Source: Nereocystis luetkeana (taxonomy: Eukaryota; Sar; Phaeophyceae; Laminariales; Laminariaceae). Taken from it: a stretch of 64,000 nucleotides of DNA. The position numbers and the translations under genes are program-made. Below are positions 33,701-45,700 of this stretch, one piece after another. The stretch lies in contig JARUPZ010000006.1 in NCBI GenBank assembly GCA_031213475.1, positions 5,204,045 to 5,268,044 on the forward strand, given 5' to 3'. Numbering within the stretch: the first letter of the stretch is position 1; each line of letters opens with the position of its first letter. Under the pieces are notes generated by a model that was given only the letters and a program-made list of their open reading frames with translations, ran no database searches and had not been told where the DNA came from.

Positions 33701-36700
33701 AGAAAACTTACTCAGATCTAGTGCAGGACGAAATTTGTCGAATTTTTATCGGGGGCCAGTAGTGCGGGGGGGATAAGGTGACCAGACCCAAACATGCTGC
33801 GTGAACGTAGGGGAATACCCACCTTTCGGGATCATCGTGTGTTCCGATTACTATGCGTTGCTATGTATTGCTATGGTACCCCGGAGTAGTGCACATAGTA
33901 TTAATAGTACGGGGGACCATAGTTAACAGGACCTATGGTATACATAAAAACCTATATGTTTAACCATTTTTACTAACAATATTTGGTCCTGTTAACTATG
34001 GCCCCCCGTAATAGTACATAGGGATACATACTGTAGTAATCGGAACCATGAAGAGTGAAGACAAGAAAATCGATCCGCAGAGTAGGATCATGATTTTCTG
34101 GTTTTGTTTTTCGAAACCGGCGAATTTCTCGGGGTGTATACGCGTTTTTTTGTTTCCTTCTTTTTTGATGATCACTCTCACTTTCCAGCTTGGGAGGTTT
34201 CACCCCCAGCGATCTTCCGGGCAAAGCCGTGGTCGCAGGTGTGACCCCTTCCCCTCCCCGGTTCGTGTCTTCGTTCTTATCGCACATAGGGTTCAGCATT
34301 CCCACTACTTCTCGTTGATTTTCATCGAATGTTTGCCAACTCACGCTCTCGCGCATTCCGCTGATCATTTTTTTAAGAAAGAAAAAGTCCTTACGAGTGC
34401 GAGTATGCACTCGGTGAGACTTGAACCCACGAAATTGATCTTAGTAGGCACGCGGACCACTTACCGAGCCACCGAGGTCGCCGGTAAAAGGAATGGTAAA
34501 TAAATTACTATTACGGGGGACCATATTAATAGGACCAAATATTGTTAGTGAAAATGGCGATATATAGAGGTTTTTGTGTGTACCGTAGGTCCTATTTAAT
34601 ATGGTATGGTTCCCCGTGATAATCCTCTTTCGGGACTTCAGAGGGGGGGGAAACGAAAATTTGACAGGAGAAAAAATGACGCTCACAGCTTACGGCATCG
34701 GCCGATCCATGTTTTTTTTGGGGGGGGGGTTATGATGAAAAGAAAGTTGATGTCCGACCTATGATACAGTACTACAAAGCTTGAAGCAGCACGACGCGGA
34801 CGCAGCATGATTCTGTATCCGTACTGCTGGACGCTCACACTATTGTACTAAGATACTATTATACTATTAATATTATACTATTATGCGTGCTCGTGGACGG
34901 TTTAGCACCAAACTTGGCTTTGTTTCGGTCGCATTCTCGGAGGTCCCAGAGGGTTACTGATAGGGGTATGCCGGTATACCGATAAATGGTTTTTGGATCC
35001 CCCGCGGGTTCTGACTATTTATACACCTCGGACAGATCAATGTACAGATCATGTACAGATCATCGATTCCCACAGTTCATGATCTAGATCTTCCGAGGCA
35101 GATCTACTCCCGATCACGTATGGTCTACACAGCAGCTCATGTTGCCGGGTGGGAGCCTTTTATATATACTCTGCATGATCTAGCACATGTTTTTCTGGGA
35201 TGAATCTGTACTGTATGCAGATCCTGCACATCACACCGTAACGGCAAGTTTAAGATCTATCTGTAGGTGACCTATCTGTAGATCGTGATATATTTGTCTG
35301 ACGTGTGGATTCACTATGGTCCCCCACCCTAGTAGTAAAAGGGGATACGGTACCGAAAACAAAATTCGGCCGCGTCCGCCCCCAGCTGCTCGTGTTTTCG
35401 TGTCTCTCACCCGTCGAGGGCGGACTGGACAAGGTTCCTGGTGTCCTGGAAGATGGCGGCTTGGCCTTGGTCTTCCGAGAACACCGAGTCAAACACGAAC
35501 TGTTTTGCTCCGTGGTGCCCTTCCACCTCCACCGTTGCCTCGTCCAAGAAGCGAACGGCTCTCTTGCAGTCCTGATCCAGCTCGTACCTGTTTTGTTTTT
35601 TCGCGTCGCACATCAGTCAATCAGGCGATCAGGACGTGTCGAAGGGAGGACTATTGCCAGCCATCACCCACCACGCGCGTGCGGATGGTTGACGAGTAGA
35701 CAAGCCGAAAGTTGGCACAGAAGGGAGGTGGACTTGGTGCGTGGGTTTCCTTTAGTTTCCGAGGTTTTCTTCTTTCGGGAAAGTTATGAGCAATCAATGT
35801 TGAAGATCATGCTGCACATTGTCGGAGGGCAAGATAAATATCAATATAAAAGGGGCATCATGTGTTGTGTTTCTAACCCTGTTCACGCCACGACTGGTGG
35901 TGCACGTTTCGGAAAACAGTAACCTACAGCAGTACCTGCGTCCAGAGTTTTTTTTCTGCAAGGTTCGAGTCCAGCGTCTGTCGTGACGAAGCAGTTTTCA
36001 TGTTTAGAATGTACCAGTATGCCGCTTGTCCCCCCCCCCAAACCGGCCATCGCCACTTACTGCGCGAACGGCCTGCAGCGCGCGTACACCCTGATCTTGC
36101 CCTTCATGTCCTCCATCATATTCCAGTATTTCTTCCGTAAGACCTGCGAAACGCACACACAACCGACGAAACAGGAAGGTACCGATAAGAACAAAGCATC
36201 GGGGGGGGGGAGGTCGTACTTAGTTGCTTGCCTTAGTCATTTTGAGCGCGGGGGACACCAGAGCGGGAGCAGCTGGACTGGCCCGCGAATGATCTCAATA
36301 CGAGTAACCCTTTTAATAACCGCGCGATACATCGACTCCACACTAACTCCAAGTAGTTTGTATCCGAAATGTGGGTGCACAGTTCTGAAGGCAGCTTATA
36401 AAACGAAAACTTTAACCCCCCCCCTACCCCACGTATAACCGAGAGTTCCTGACTGCGCAGCGTAAGCACAGTTTTTTTTTTTCGGGCTTGCCTGTTCCTG
36501 TTGGTAGAGAGCTTCCACGCGGTCTGTGTTCGCTATGACCTTCTTCAGCTCTGATTGCAGGCGGACCGCTTCCTCGGCCCGGGTTCTGAGGATCTGCAGC
36601 TCTTCGTCCATGGTGCCCATCGTAGAAACCTGCCGAAACGTTTTCGTCGTCGTTTTCAGCTCGTACAAAAGTTTGGGATTGATGAGATCCTCTCTGCCGC

Positions 36701-39700
36701 GATCGGCCTGAGACCCTCGCCCAGAGCTACTACCCCCCGGGGATTGATGAGACCCTCTCTGCTGCGATCGGCCTGAGACCCTCTCGCCCAGAGCTACTAC
36801 CCCCCGGGGATTGATGAGACCCTCTCTGCTGCGATCGGCCTGAGGCTGCTACCCTCCGCCGCGTTGATTCGATGGAAATCAACGCGGCACCTCTGCGAGT
36901 AGTTGCTCCGGTAAGAAATAAAGACGGTGCCGGATGGAATGGGAAAGTTAAGCGCCACCAAAAAAGCGGCCAGGAGGCGATTCTCGGCGCGGCGACAAAA
37001 ATGGCGACAATGGTACGTAACTGATACGCGGTATAGGCGCAAAGAAAAAGCGGTCGGAAGAAAAAAACAGTCAGGACACAATGGCAAGGATGCTACGAGA
37101 CGCAAACAAAAATCAGTCATGAGGCAATGCTACGTAAGCGCGAACAAAGAAGCGGTCAGGATAGCGCAACACGAAAACACATCCAGGAGGCACTGCTAAG
37201 TAGTCGCTAACAAGAAGTGAGGAGATAATGCTACGTGGGTGCAAACAGGAAGTAGTCAGAAGACACTGCTAGGCGCGGAAAACAAAAGCAGTCCGGAGAC
37301 AACTCAAACAAACAAGTAGTCGGGAGGCAATGCCACGTATATAGGCGCAAACAAAAAAGAGGAAGCCAAGATACAATGGCATTCCTAGGCGCAACCAGAA
37401 ACGGATAGTATGGAGATAATGCTAGCTGGTAGGAGCAAACATACTTCGTATACAGCAGTCATAGTAGGCGCAAAGACAACTAAAAAAAGCAGAAGACAAT
37501 ACTTGAAGCATAAAGGCGCAACCACAAGCAGTCAGGAATATGGTACGCCTCGGATGACCTAGCTCAAACTCGAGACCAGTATATAGCTGTACCACTCGAG
37601 TAAGTCAGCCACCTTATTAATTGTCGACGCGATGTAAGAGATGTGAACTATTACCGAGAAGAAAGGAATGACTGCCATGTGTGATGTCTCGGCACTAGAA
37701 GCAGTTCCGTTTTACACCCTACACAATCCTCATACACTTGAAACCCGGGGATATATCCCAGATATCCCCTGTAGACCACATCCGTTTTACCATAATCAAT
37801 TCCACCTATTATACCCGGGGATGTGCCCAGGCTGTCCCCTGATGACCACAGGACGCAATTGCTATAGTAGAAGGCTCGAACACGAAAAACACGAAGATGA
37901 CAATGCAATACAGACTCGAACAAAAAAACAGGCAGGAGGCAACACTTAGGCGGACAATGGAATGCATGCGCAAGAGGCACGCCCTTCGGTATCCCTTAGG
38001 ACCCTCCACAACCCCCGGCGGCGGAAGGAGAACTGTCAGTCGTGGCAGACAAAAAAAATCGAATCGTTTTAACGAACTCGTGGTTGCGTGCCTTTCTCCG
38101 TGAAAACAAAAGAGCCGTGCTTCGTACGGTAAGGTCTGAAGTTTTGAGCTCAAACACTCACAACTCTGACAGATCATCTACAAACCATCTGCAGATCACG
38201 ATCTAGATCTTTCAGGAAATATATATTCCTGATCTGAATGATCTGTATGTTCTGTATGATCTAGCTCATGTTGCCGAGTGGGAGCCGTATATGACCTGTT
38301 ATACTCTAATAGGACATGTTTCCTGAGGGAACTCTGTACTATACAGATCCTGCACAGCATAACATATTGGCCGGAAAGGGTCTACTACTGCTGTAGGTGA
38401 TCTATCTATAGATGATGTATCTGTGAGACGTGCGCAGTTCTTTCTCTCCCAGTAAGGCATGCCTTCTCGCCGGAATACCGTGAAAAAGGGCGTTGAGTTC
38501 GCTCGCAAGGGCGTGCGATCGTTTTTCAGCGACTTCGCTTTTCCAGAAAGGGAAGGTTTGGTTCGGCCAAATAAACACCGAACAAGGTTTGTTTTTCGGA
38601 ACAAAATCTGGTTGAAAATAGCCCCTTCCGAAAATCTGAATGATCGACTTTCTTTAGTAGTGGAAAGCACCCTTCTCGAACGTTTGTCGATATATTAAAA
38701 AAAAAACGAGCGCTGGAAGACTATCACGCAAACCCCTGTGCGAACGAAGTCAACGCTCTCTACAATACTTCTTGTAGTCGTTTTATTGGGTGGGGCTCAA
38801 TCTCATAGAATGTGTATGTCGTGCCTGTCGTACCCAGTAGTAGGATGACTTGGCATTGCGTTGTCTACTCCCCTTGCTGCATAACACTGTGCTGTAGTAC
38901 CTCTGTTGTCATACTTTTGTGACCACAGAGAGCTTGTATCTCCTCTAGAATTGAAGAACCGGTACGGACACTGGTTGTGCTGGATGCCGACGGGTAGAAT
39001 AGCGTCTTCACGTGAAGAACGCACACACAAGCCACAGCACGTCAAGAGCCAAAACAATATGTTCAGGGGGCTGACCCCGCCGCCGCGCGCGTCACAACGA
39101 AGTCGTGTACCATCGGGCATACGTCCGTGAGCCAAGTCAATGAACCTATGTGTGTATTATGTGTGTGCGCGTGGGTGTATTGTGTGTATGTTTGTGTTGA
39201 GTGTGTGCGGTTTCCATCTCATCTTGCCCGTATTTGTTCTTTGTGGCTCCTGCGCCCTTCTACGATAGCCGTAATTCAGATCCGGGGTCACATAAGTAGG
39301 CGCATCTCCTCTACGAGTCATACGACTGAGGTAGTGTGTGGCTTCGGTTCTATCCACAGCCTCAACTATTTCGGGGGATCATATTAAATAGGACCAAGTA
39401 TTGTTAGTAAAATTGTTAAATATATACCTGGTAGGTTTTTATGTGTACCATAGGCCCTATTAACTATGGCCCCCCGTAATAAACCCTTTTCGTGTATTTC
39501 TTCGTTCGAAAAAGAAGAAGAAGAAGAAAATAAGCAAAGGCTGACCGGGTGACGAACTTCTGAAGCCTCAGAGTGCTCTGGGCTTGAGGCGTTCCCTCAA
39601 GTCGGGCGGGGGGGGGGGGGGGGGGAGGTAGGACATTGATTCAGATCATTTGACAGATCATCGATTCGCGCTTGATGATATAGATCGTTCAAGCACAGGC

Positions 39701-42700
39701 AGATATATCTATTGCCGATCTGTATCATCTGTATCATCTAGCTCATGTTGCCGGGTGGGACCCGCATACTCTGTAATGGTCTAGCGCTCGTTCCTTGGTT
39801 TGGATCCGAACCATGCAGGTCCTGCACAATCCCTCACAACGGAAGGTGAGGACCTAGATGAACCACCGCAGTAGGTCATGATCTGTCACAGAGATGTGGT
39901 TTTCTGCTCTCAGTCTTCTTCACGGCGTCGAGGGTCCATTCACAATCAACATCAAGTTGCGGGTGAACGTATCATCGTACGAATATTTCTGATGCGGATG
40001 ATGTGTGATGCGAGCAAGCGCTGTAAATTGTCGATTGGCAAAGATGGAGCATTAAAAGTGCAGCAATAGTTGTGTCGTGCCCGTGTTGCGCCTCACCTGC
40101 TGACGGAGTTCGTCCCGCTCCTTTTCCACCTTGGCCAGCTTGGCTTTGCTGCTCTCCCACCCGCTGGATGCGGCCAGAAGCTCCAAGTTTAGTTTCTTCG
40201 GGCGCGTGTGTACGTATTGCCCGTCGGGAGGAGGGAGCATGGGCATCAAGGTCGGGTAGGGAAAGCGGGGAGATTGAGGAGCTCGGGAGTGAACGATAGG
40301 GCTACTATTGCTCGCATGAGGTACCTCTCTGGGCGGAAAGGTAAGGACCGTTGGAATCTGCACTTCCCACCTTTCGCACCCAAAAGGCTATTATGCTCGC
40401 ATGAGGTACCTCTCTGGACGGAAAGGTAAGGACCGTTGGAATCTGCACTTCCAACCTTTCGCACCCTCCGAACACGTCATCTACAGGTTATACAGATAAT
40501 TCACAGTTCATGATCTGGATATTTCAGGGCAGATAGATCCCTGATGTCTATGGTCTAGCTCGTGTTGCCGAGTGGGGGCCGCCGTGCATAAATCTACCGC
40601 AGTAGGATAATGTTTGCTTGGGCTGGATCTGGACTGTACAGATCCTGCGCGACATATCATAACGGCAGGTTATGAATAGGATCTGTCTAGATGATCTAGA
40701 TCGTGATCTGTCCCCTACTACTCTGGTCACTTACACAGGGACCGGGTGTTTTTAAAATTAACGTCCTAAAGGCCCATGTATTTCCCTCCAGCACTGCGGC
40801 CTACGAGCCTACCTCAAGTCACTGGACTTCTAGAAGGCCAGTGGGCGGCACGAGCGGCTTTCGAGTTCCCCCTGGCTTCGTATTTGTTTCTTCTGTGTAA
40901 TTTGTTCAGATCGGAGAGATTGGTCTATACGCGGCGGCTGGATATATAAATGACCCTCCGTAACGTACACGAGATGTTTTCTCACAGTAGTTAGCACGTC
41001 GAGGGCGAGACGATCGTACTAGCGGCAGACGTGTGCCACGATATGTATACGTATCACCTATTTTTTTCTTAGATTCACCCATTCGAGGAGCTCTGTGTCT
41101 CTCTGCCCCGAGATTTGGCTTCGAGACCAAAAGGACGCTTAACCCCTTTAGTACCGCAGTCCCGATTTGGGGACAAACCAGTCTAATTCCAAGTGATTTG
41201 TCCCCAAAACGGGATTGGGGTCCTAAAAGGGTTAATCTTCAGTTCATCGTACGTCGGTAGTAATCGAATCAACCAATTGACGAAAAAACAAAAAAACAGA
41301 TTTTAACGGCATTGGGTGACAGTAGGTAGTTCTTCATTTCAGGGACCCCGTTGAGTCACATTTTGTTTTTCACAGATCATGGGGCAAATCATCGATTCCT
41401 ACTTCACGAGCTAGATCTTCCGAGGCAGGTAGATAATCTATTCCCGTTCTTGTATGATCGTGCTCATTAGGTGTCCCGGTGAGGCACCCGTATAGCCTGC
41501 ATGATCTACTAGCGCCTGTTTCGTACCTGGTAGGTTGGATCTGTACTATGCAGATATATCCTGAACGCCCTTTCACCACGGCAGGTGATGAACTAGATCA
41601 TGATCTGTCTGTACACGACTGTAGATCATGATCTACCCGAGGTGTGCAATATTTTGGACCCAAAAAAAGGCCACCTACCCCACTGTCACAGCACGCCTCC
41701 GCCCACCTGATTCTTCTTCTCCGACTTGTCGAGTTTCTTGGTCGCGTCGCTCATCGCGGCCTTGGCCTCCGCCGACATGGCCGCCCCCTTCTTGTTTGCC
41801 GCGGTGGCGGCGGCAGCAAGGGCTGCCTGGAGCTCCGTGACTTGTAAATCGAGTTTCTTAGCCTTTTTTGGTCATGCATGCATGCGACCGGACGGAAGAG
41901 AGAAAAAAAAAAAAAAACACCCAAGACAGTTTTGCATCGTTATTGTTTTTTTTTTGTCGTGCTTGCTGTGATGGTAACACTCGCACATCGAGATTTTGAG
42001 GTTTGCTGTCGTGCACAACGGGTAATGATGTGTTGGCTACCGGACGGAAGAGAGAAACGAGGGGACAAAAAACCATACATCTCAGTATCGCTGTTGGACG
42101 ATTTATACCTGGTAGTTATTTGCGGTATAAATAGAGTATTGTGGTGTTAAAAAAAAAGGAATCCCCATCCCATTTATCAACTTCGCGCGACTTTCTCCAG
42201 CTCCCCCCCCCGTCGCATACGTATGTAGCAGGTGCTCCTCCTGTATGATGATGACGTATAAGTAGAGTCAACGCGAAGTAAGGGCTGAAGCATCCTCGTG
42301 CTAAAATTGCAAGGCACCAACCGTGGTGGGGAGGGGGGAGGAGGGAGTCCTGCTATGTGACCCCGGATCTGAGTTACGCCTATTACGGGGGATCATAGTA
42401 GATAGGACCTATGATACGGCACAGACAAAAACCTATACGTATATATACCTATATTTACTGACAGCATTTGGTCCTATTTACTATGGTTTACCTATTTTAC
42501 TAACAATATTTGGTCCTATTTACTATGGTCCCCCGTAATAGTGCAAGGATTGAAGAAAAAAAGGACGAATATAAATGTGACCCCAGGGTCTATGTACAGC
42601 AGGAGGGAGAGGAAAAAATAGGGGCGAAGATACTTCCCCTCCTCCAGCTCCAGCAAGCATGCATCCGTGATGAACTAAGACAGCACAAGAAAGCGTGTGC

Positions 42701-45700
42701 GTTCAAGTACTACGGTGTCCGCATTCGATTGGAGCTTTCTCCCCCCGAAGAACCACCCTTCAAAACGGTCGGGCGATACAGTAGGGTAGGCCCTCGTACG
42801 TACTACAGTAATAGTAGTGCCGTCGAAATTGGGGCCTTCCCTCGTATGCCACCAGAGTTGGTACCGACCCCTTGCACAGTACTGGTATGTATATATAGTA
42901 CCTGGTAGTACATAGTATACACCATTCTGTCCCCGAATTCAATCACCAATCCTATGCTACTAAGCAATCCTAACGGTCCTTACATTTAAGACACACAGCA
43001 CTCTGGACGTAAATATAAGGACCGCTTGGTCTTCACACCAATGTCTGAACGGCTCTTATATTTCCGCCCAAAGTATTAGTGGTATGCCGTCGTGGGCAAA
43101 AGTGGTGCGCAGAAAATCGAGGTCCCGTATACATACCGTTCTCCCTTGTTGCGGGCCCCCCTTAAAAGCAGGACTCCTCGTGGGTCATGACCTCAACCCG
43201 CGGGTCGGGTCAAGACGAAACCTCACGGGGTCGAGTCGGGTTGAATCGGGTCGGGTCGAGTTGAGCCGAGCCGGATCGGGTCAAGAAGTTTTCAAACACG
43301 GATCGGGTCGGGTCACCCTTACCCGACCTGACTCGACCTGACCCGACCTGACCCGACCTGACCCGACCTGACCCGACCTGACCCACGAAGTTTGATCCGA
43401 CCCGTGAACAGCCTCTGCTTAAAAGGGGCTCGTACCCTGTACCTTCAAAGGGGGCTACCTACGTACCAGGCACCTACGTAGCAAGTTCCTTTTCATTCGA
43501 TTTTTCTGTGTACACACCTTGGCCGATTCCTTGCTATTCTTCTCCTCCAATGACTTGATCTTGTGCTGGTCGGCGCGCGTTCGTGCCGGCGATACAGCGC
43601 CCGCGCCGCCGCCACCGCCGCCGCCGCCACCGCCGCTTCCACCGCCACTGCCACCGCCGCCACCGCTTGCCGCGGCTCCTCCTGCTCCGGCCGATGGGGC
43701 TTCGTCGAGGGCTTCCCGGAGGTGACGGCATTCGACTACGAGAGCGGCAGACGAAGTTAAAAACGGGGCAGGAGAAACGGAGGGGGGAGGAGGGGGGGGG
43801 AGGGTGCACTCATATTCATGCATGGTCGTAGTCGTATGACCATGGAGGGGGGGGGGAACGTACTCACTTCTTGTTCGCCTAAGTCTTCTGACCATTGAAC
43901 ACGCACGGAGCGGCAAACACGTTACAGATTCGCAAAGCGCCGCTCATGGCGGTTATGCAAGGACCGCTACTGTAGGTATTGGTATTTATCACATCAGCCG
44001 TCCTCAAGTTTCCGTCCAGAGTCGATCGCACTCTTATATACACCTTGGGCGGGCAGCCATCGAAATAACTTCCAACACTAAAACTAGCCTATTATGAATG
44101 AGGAGGGCTTGACGGGGCCAAAAACAGGCGGCGTCTTTTGGTGGTCAATAAGCCGCGTCGACAATTGGTCCCCTGAGATTGTCTTGTACGTGGGTCCGAT
44201 AGAACTAAGGAAATGTGTCAAAACTTAAATGCAAACTTCGAGAAAATTCCAAGACATTTTTAAAGGATGTTCTTATCCCAGAGATGATGAACGGAACCAT
44301 AATCATCACTTCGGATCATAATAGGAGTATAAAATGTGGATTATGTTCCAGGCCAGAGCAGTATAATTATCAGAACATCAACTCATTTCCCTCCACACCC
44401 GGCAGACGCGACCTAAAGCATAGCCAATCAGAACCAAATGACGCATGCTAAGGTGGAGGTGGACTGATTATTTTCTGAGAATTTTCTGAGGTCTCTAAAT
44501 TGAAGAGCTCAACATCTCAATACCTGCGGTAGCTCATTTGAAGCTCAACATCTCAATACATGCGGTAGCTCATCTTGATAAATAGAAAAGTGCAACCTAA
44601 TGAACCATCCTATTGCCTAAGTATGAAAAAGACGCACAATAATAAAAAGGGAAAATGTTGGCATTATTTCCGACGATTTTGGGGATAAGGAGCCCCCGTC
44701 GATGTGAAAATATTTTTTCGCGCCAAAAAATGATATTTATCCCGTATCGCATCCCGCCTCAAACATCGTGTGCAAACATACGGGGATACAATACTTTTCT
44801 TGTCCATCGTGGGTTTTTGATTGCTGTGCTCCCTAGCCGTGAGTAAACAGGCAAGTGGCACTCACCCTCCAGATCCTCCACCTTATCCTCCAGCTCCGCA
44901 CACCGGTGTGTGGCAGCTTCCAAAATCGACGCCCCCGCCGCGCCCTTTCCTCCTCCTCCTCCTCCTTTGCCCCCCCCTTCTGGGCCTCCGCCCCCATCCC
45001 CTGTCATCGCCGTCGCCAATGCCGCCGCCACATCGGCTTCGTTCTGCCTCGCCGACAACACTTCGAGCTGTCGCTTCAGCGACGCCACCACTGAGTTATC
45101 AGGCGGTGCCTCCGCCGTCGCCACCCCCACCCCTCCCGCTGCTGCTGCCGCTGCAGTTGCGCCAGCTTCGCTGTCGCTTACATCGGTGTCAGAGGGGGCT
45201 ACGGCCGCTACCGTCGTAGCTGTCGCCGCCGTTGCATCGGCGGCGGCCGCCGCTTTGGGTAAAACTTTAGCGGAGGCGCTCCTTGAGGCGGACGAGCTGG
45301 ATGGGGCGGAAGACCCGCGGGTGCCTGTGCTCGGACGGGTCAGGCTTTTCCCGCTCGCGCTGCCGAGCATGGCCCGGCTGTTCCGGTTGCTGCTGCTGCT
45401 GCTTTCCGACCCTCCGCGGGTCGGGCTCCGCTTGGCTTGCCCCAGGCTTTCCTTGGCCGCCATGGCCGCTTCGATCACCGTGTCGAAAGCTTTGCGCAGG
45501 GCGACGGCCGCCCTTGCCGGTTGGAGTCCCCTGTGTTTGTGTTTCCGGATATGTGTGAGTTTTTTTGCCGTCGGCGGCCGGTTTCGGTATCAAGGAGGGG
45601 TGGTTGCTTACATTGAGGGTGTTTACAAAACATCTGAGAGATACGTAGATCGACGACCGGTTCTCACTTCTTGACCTACCGTATATTTTTTTTCGAGGGA

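Larger units (their letters stand above)
32882..35410. other. Kinesin intron content
   Basis: Two family A copies, one family B copy and the tRNA-like relic account for part of this intron. The stretch 33000-33900 shows a long minus-strand open frame without family resemblance and no other recognisable element. Confidence 0.5.
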
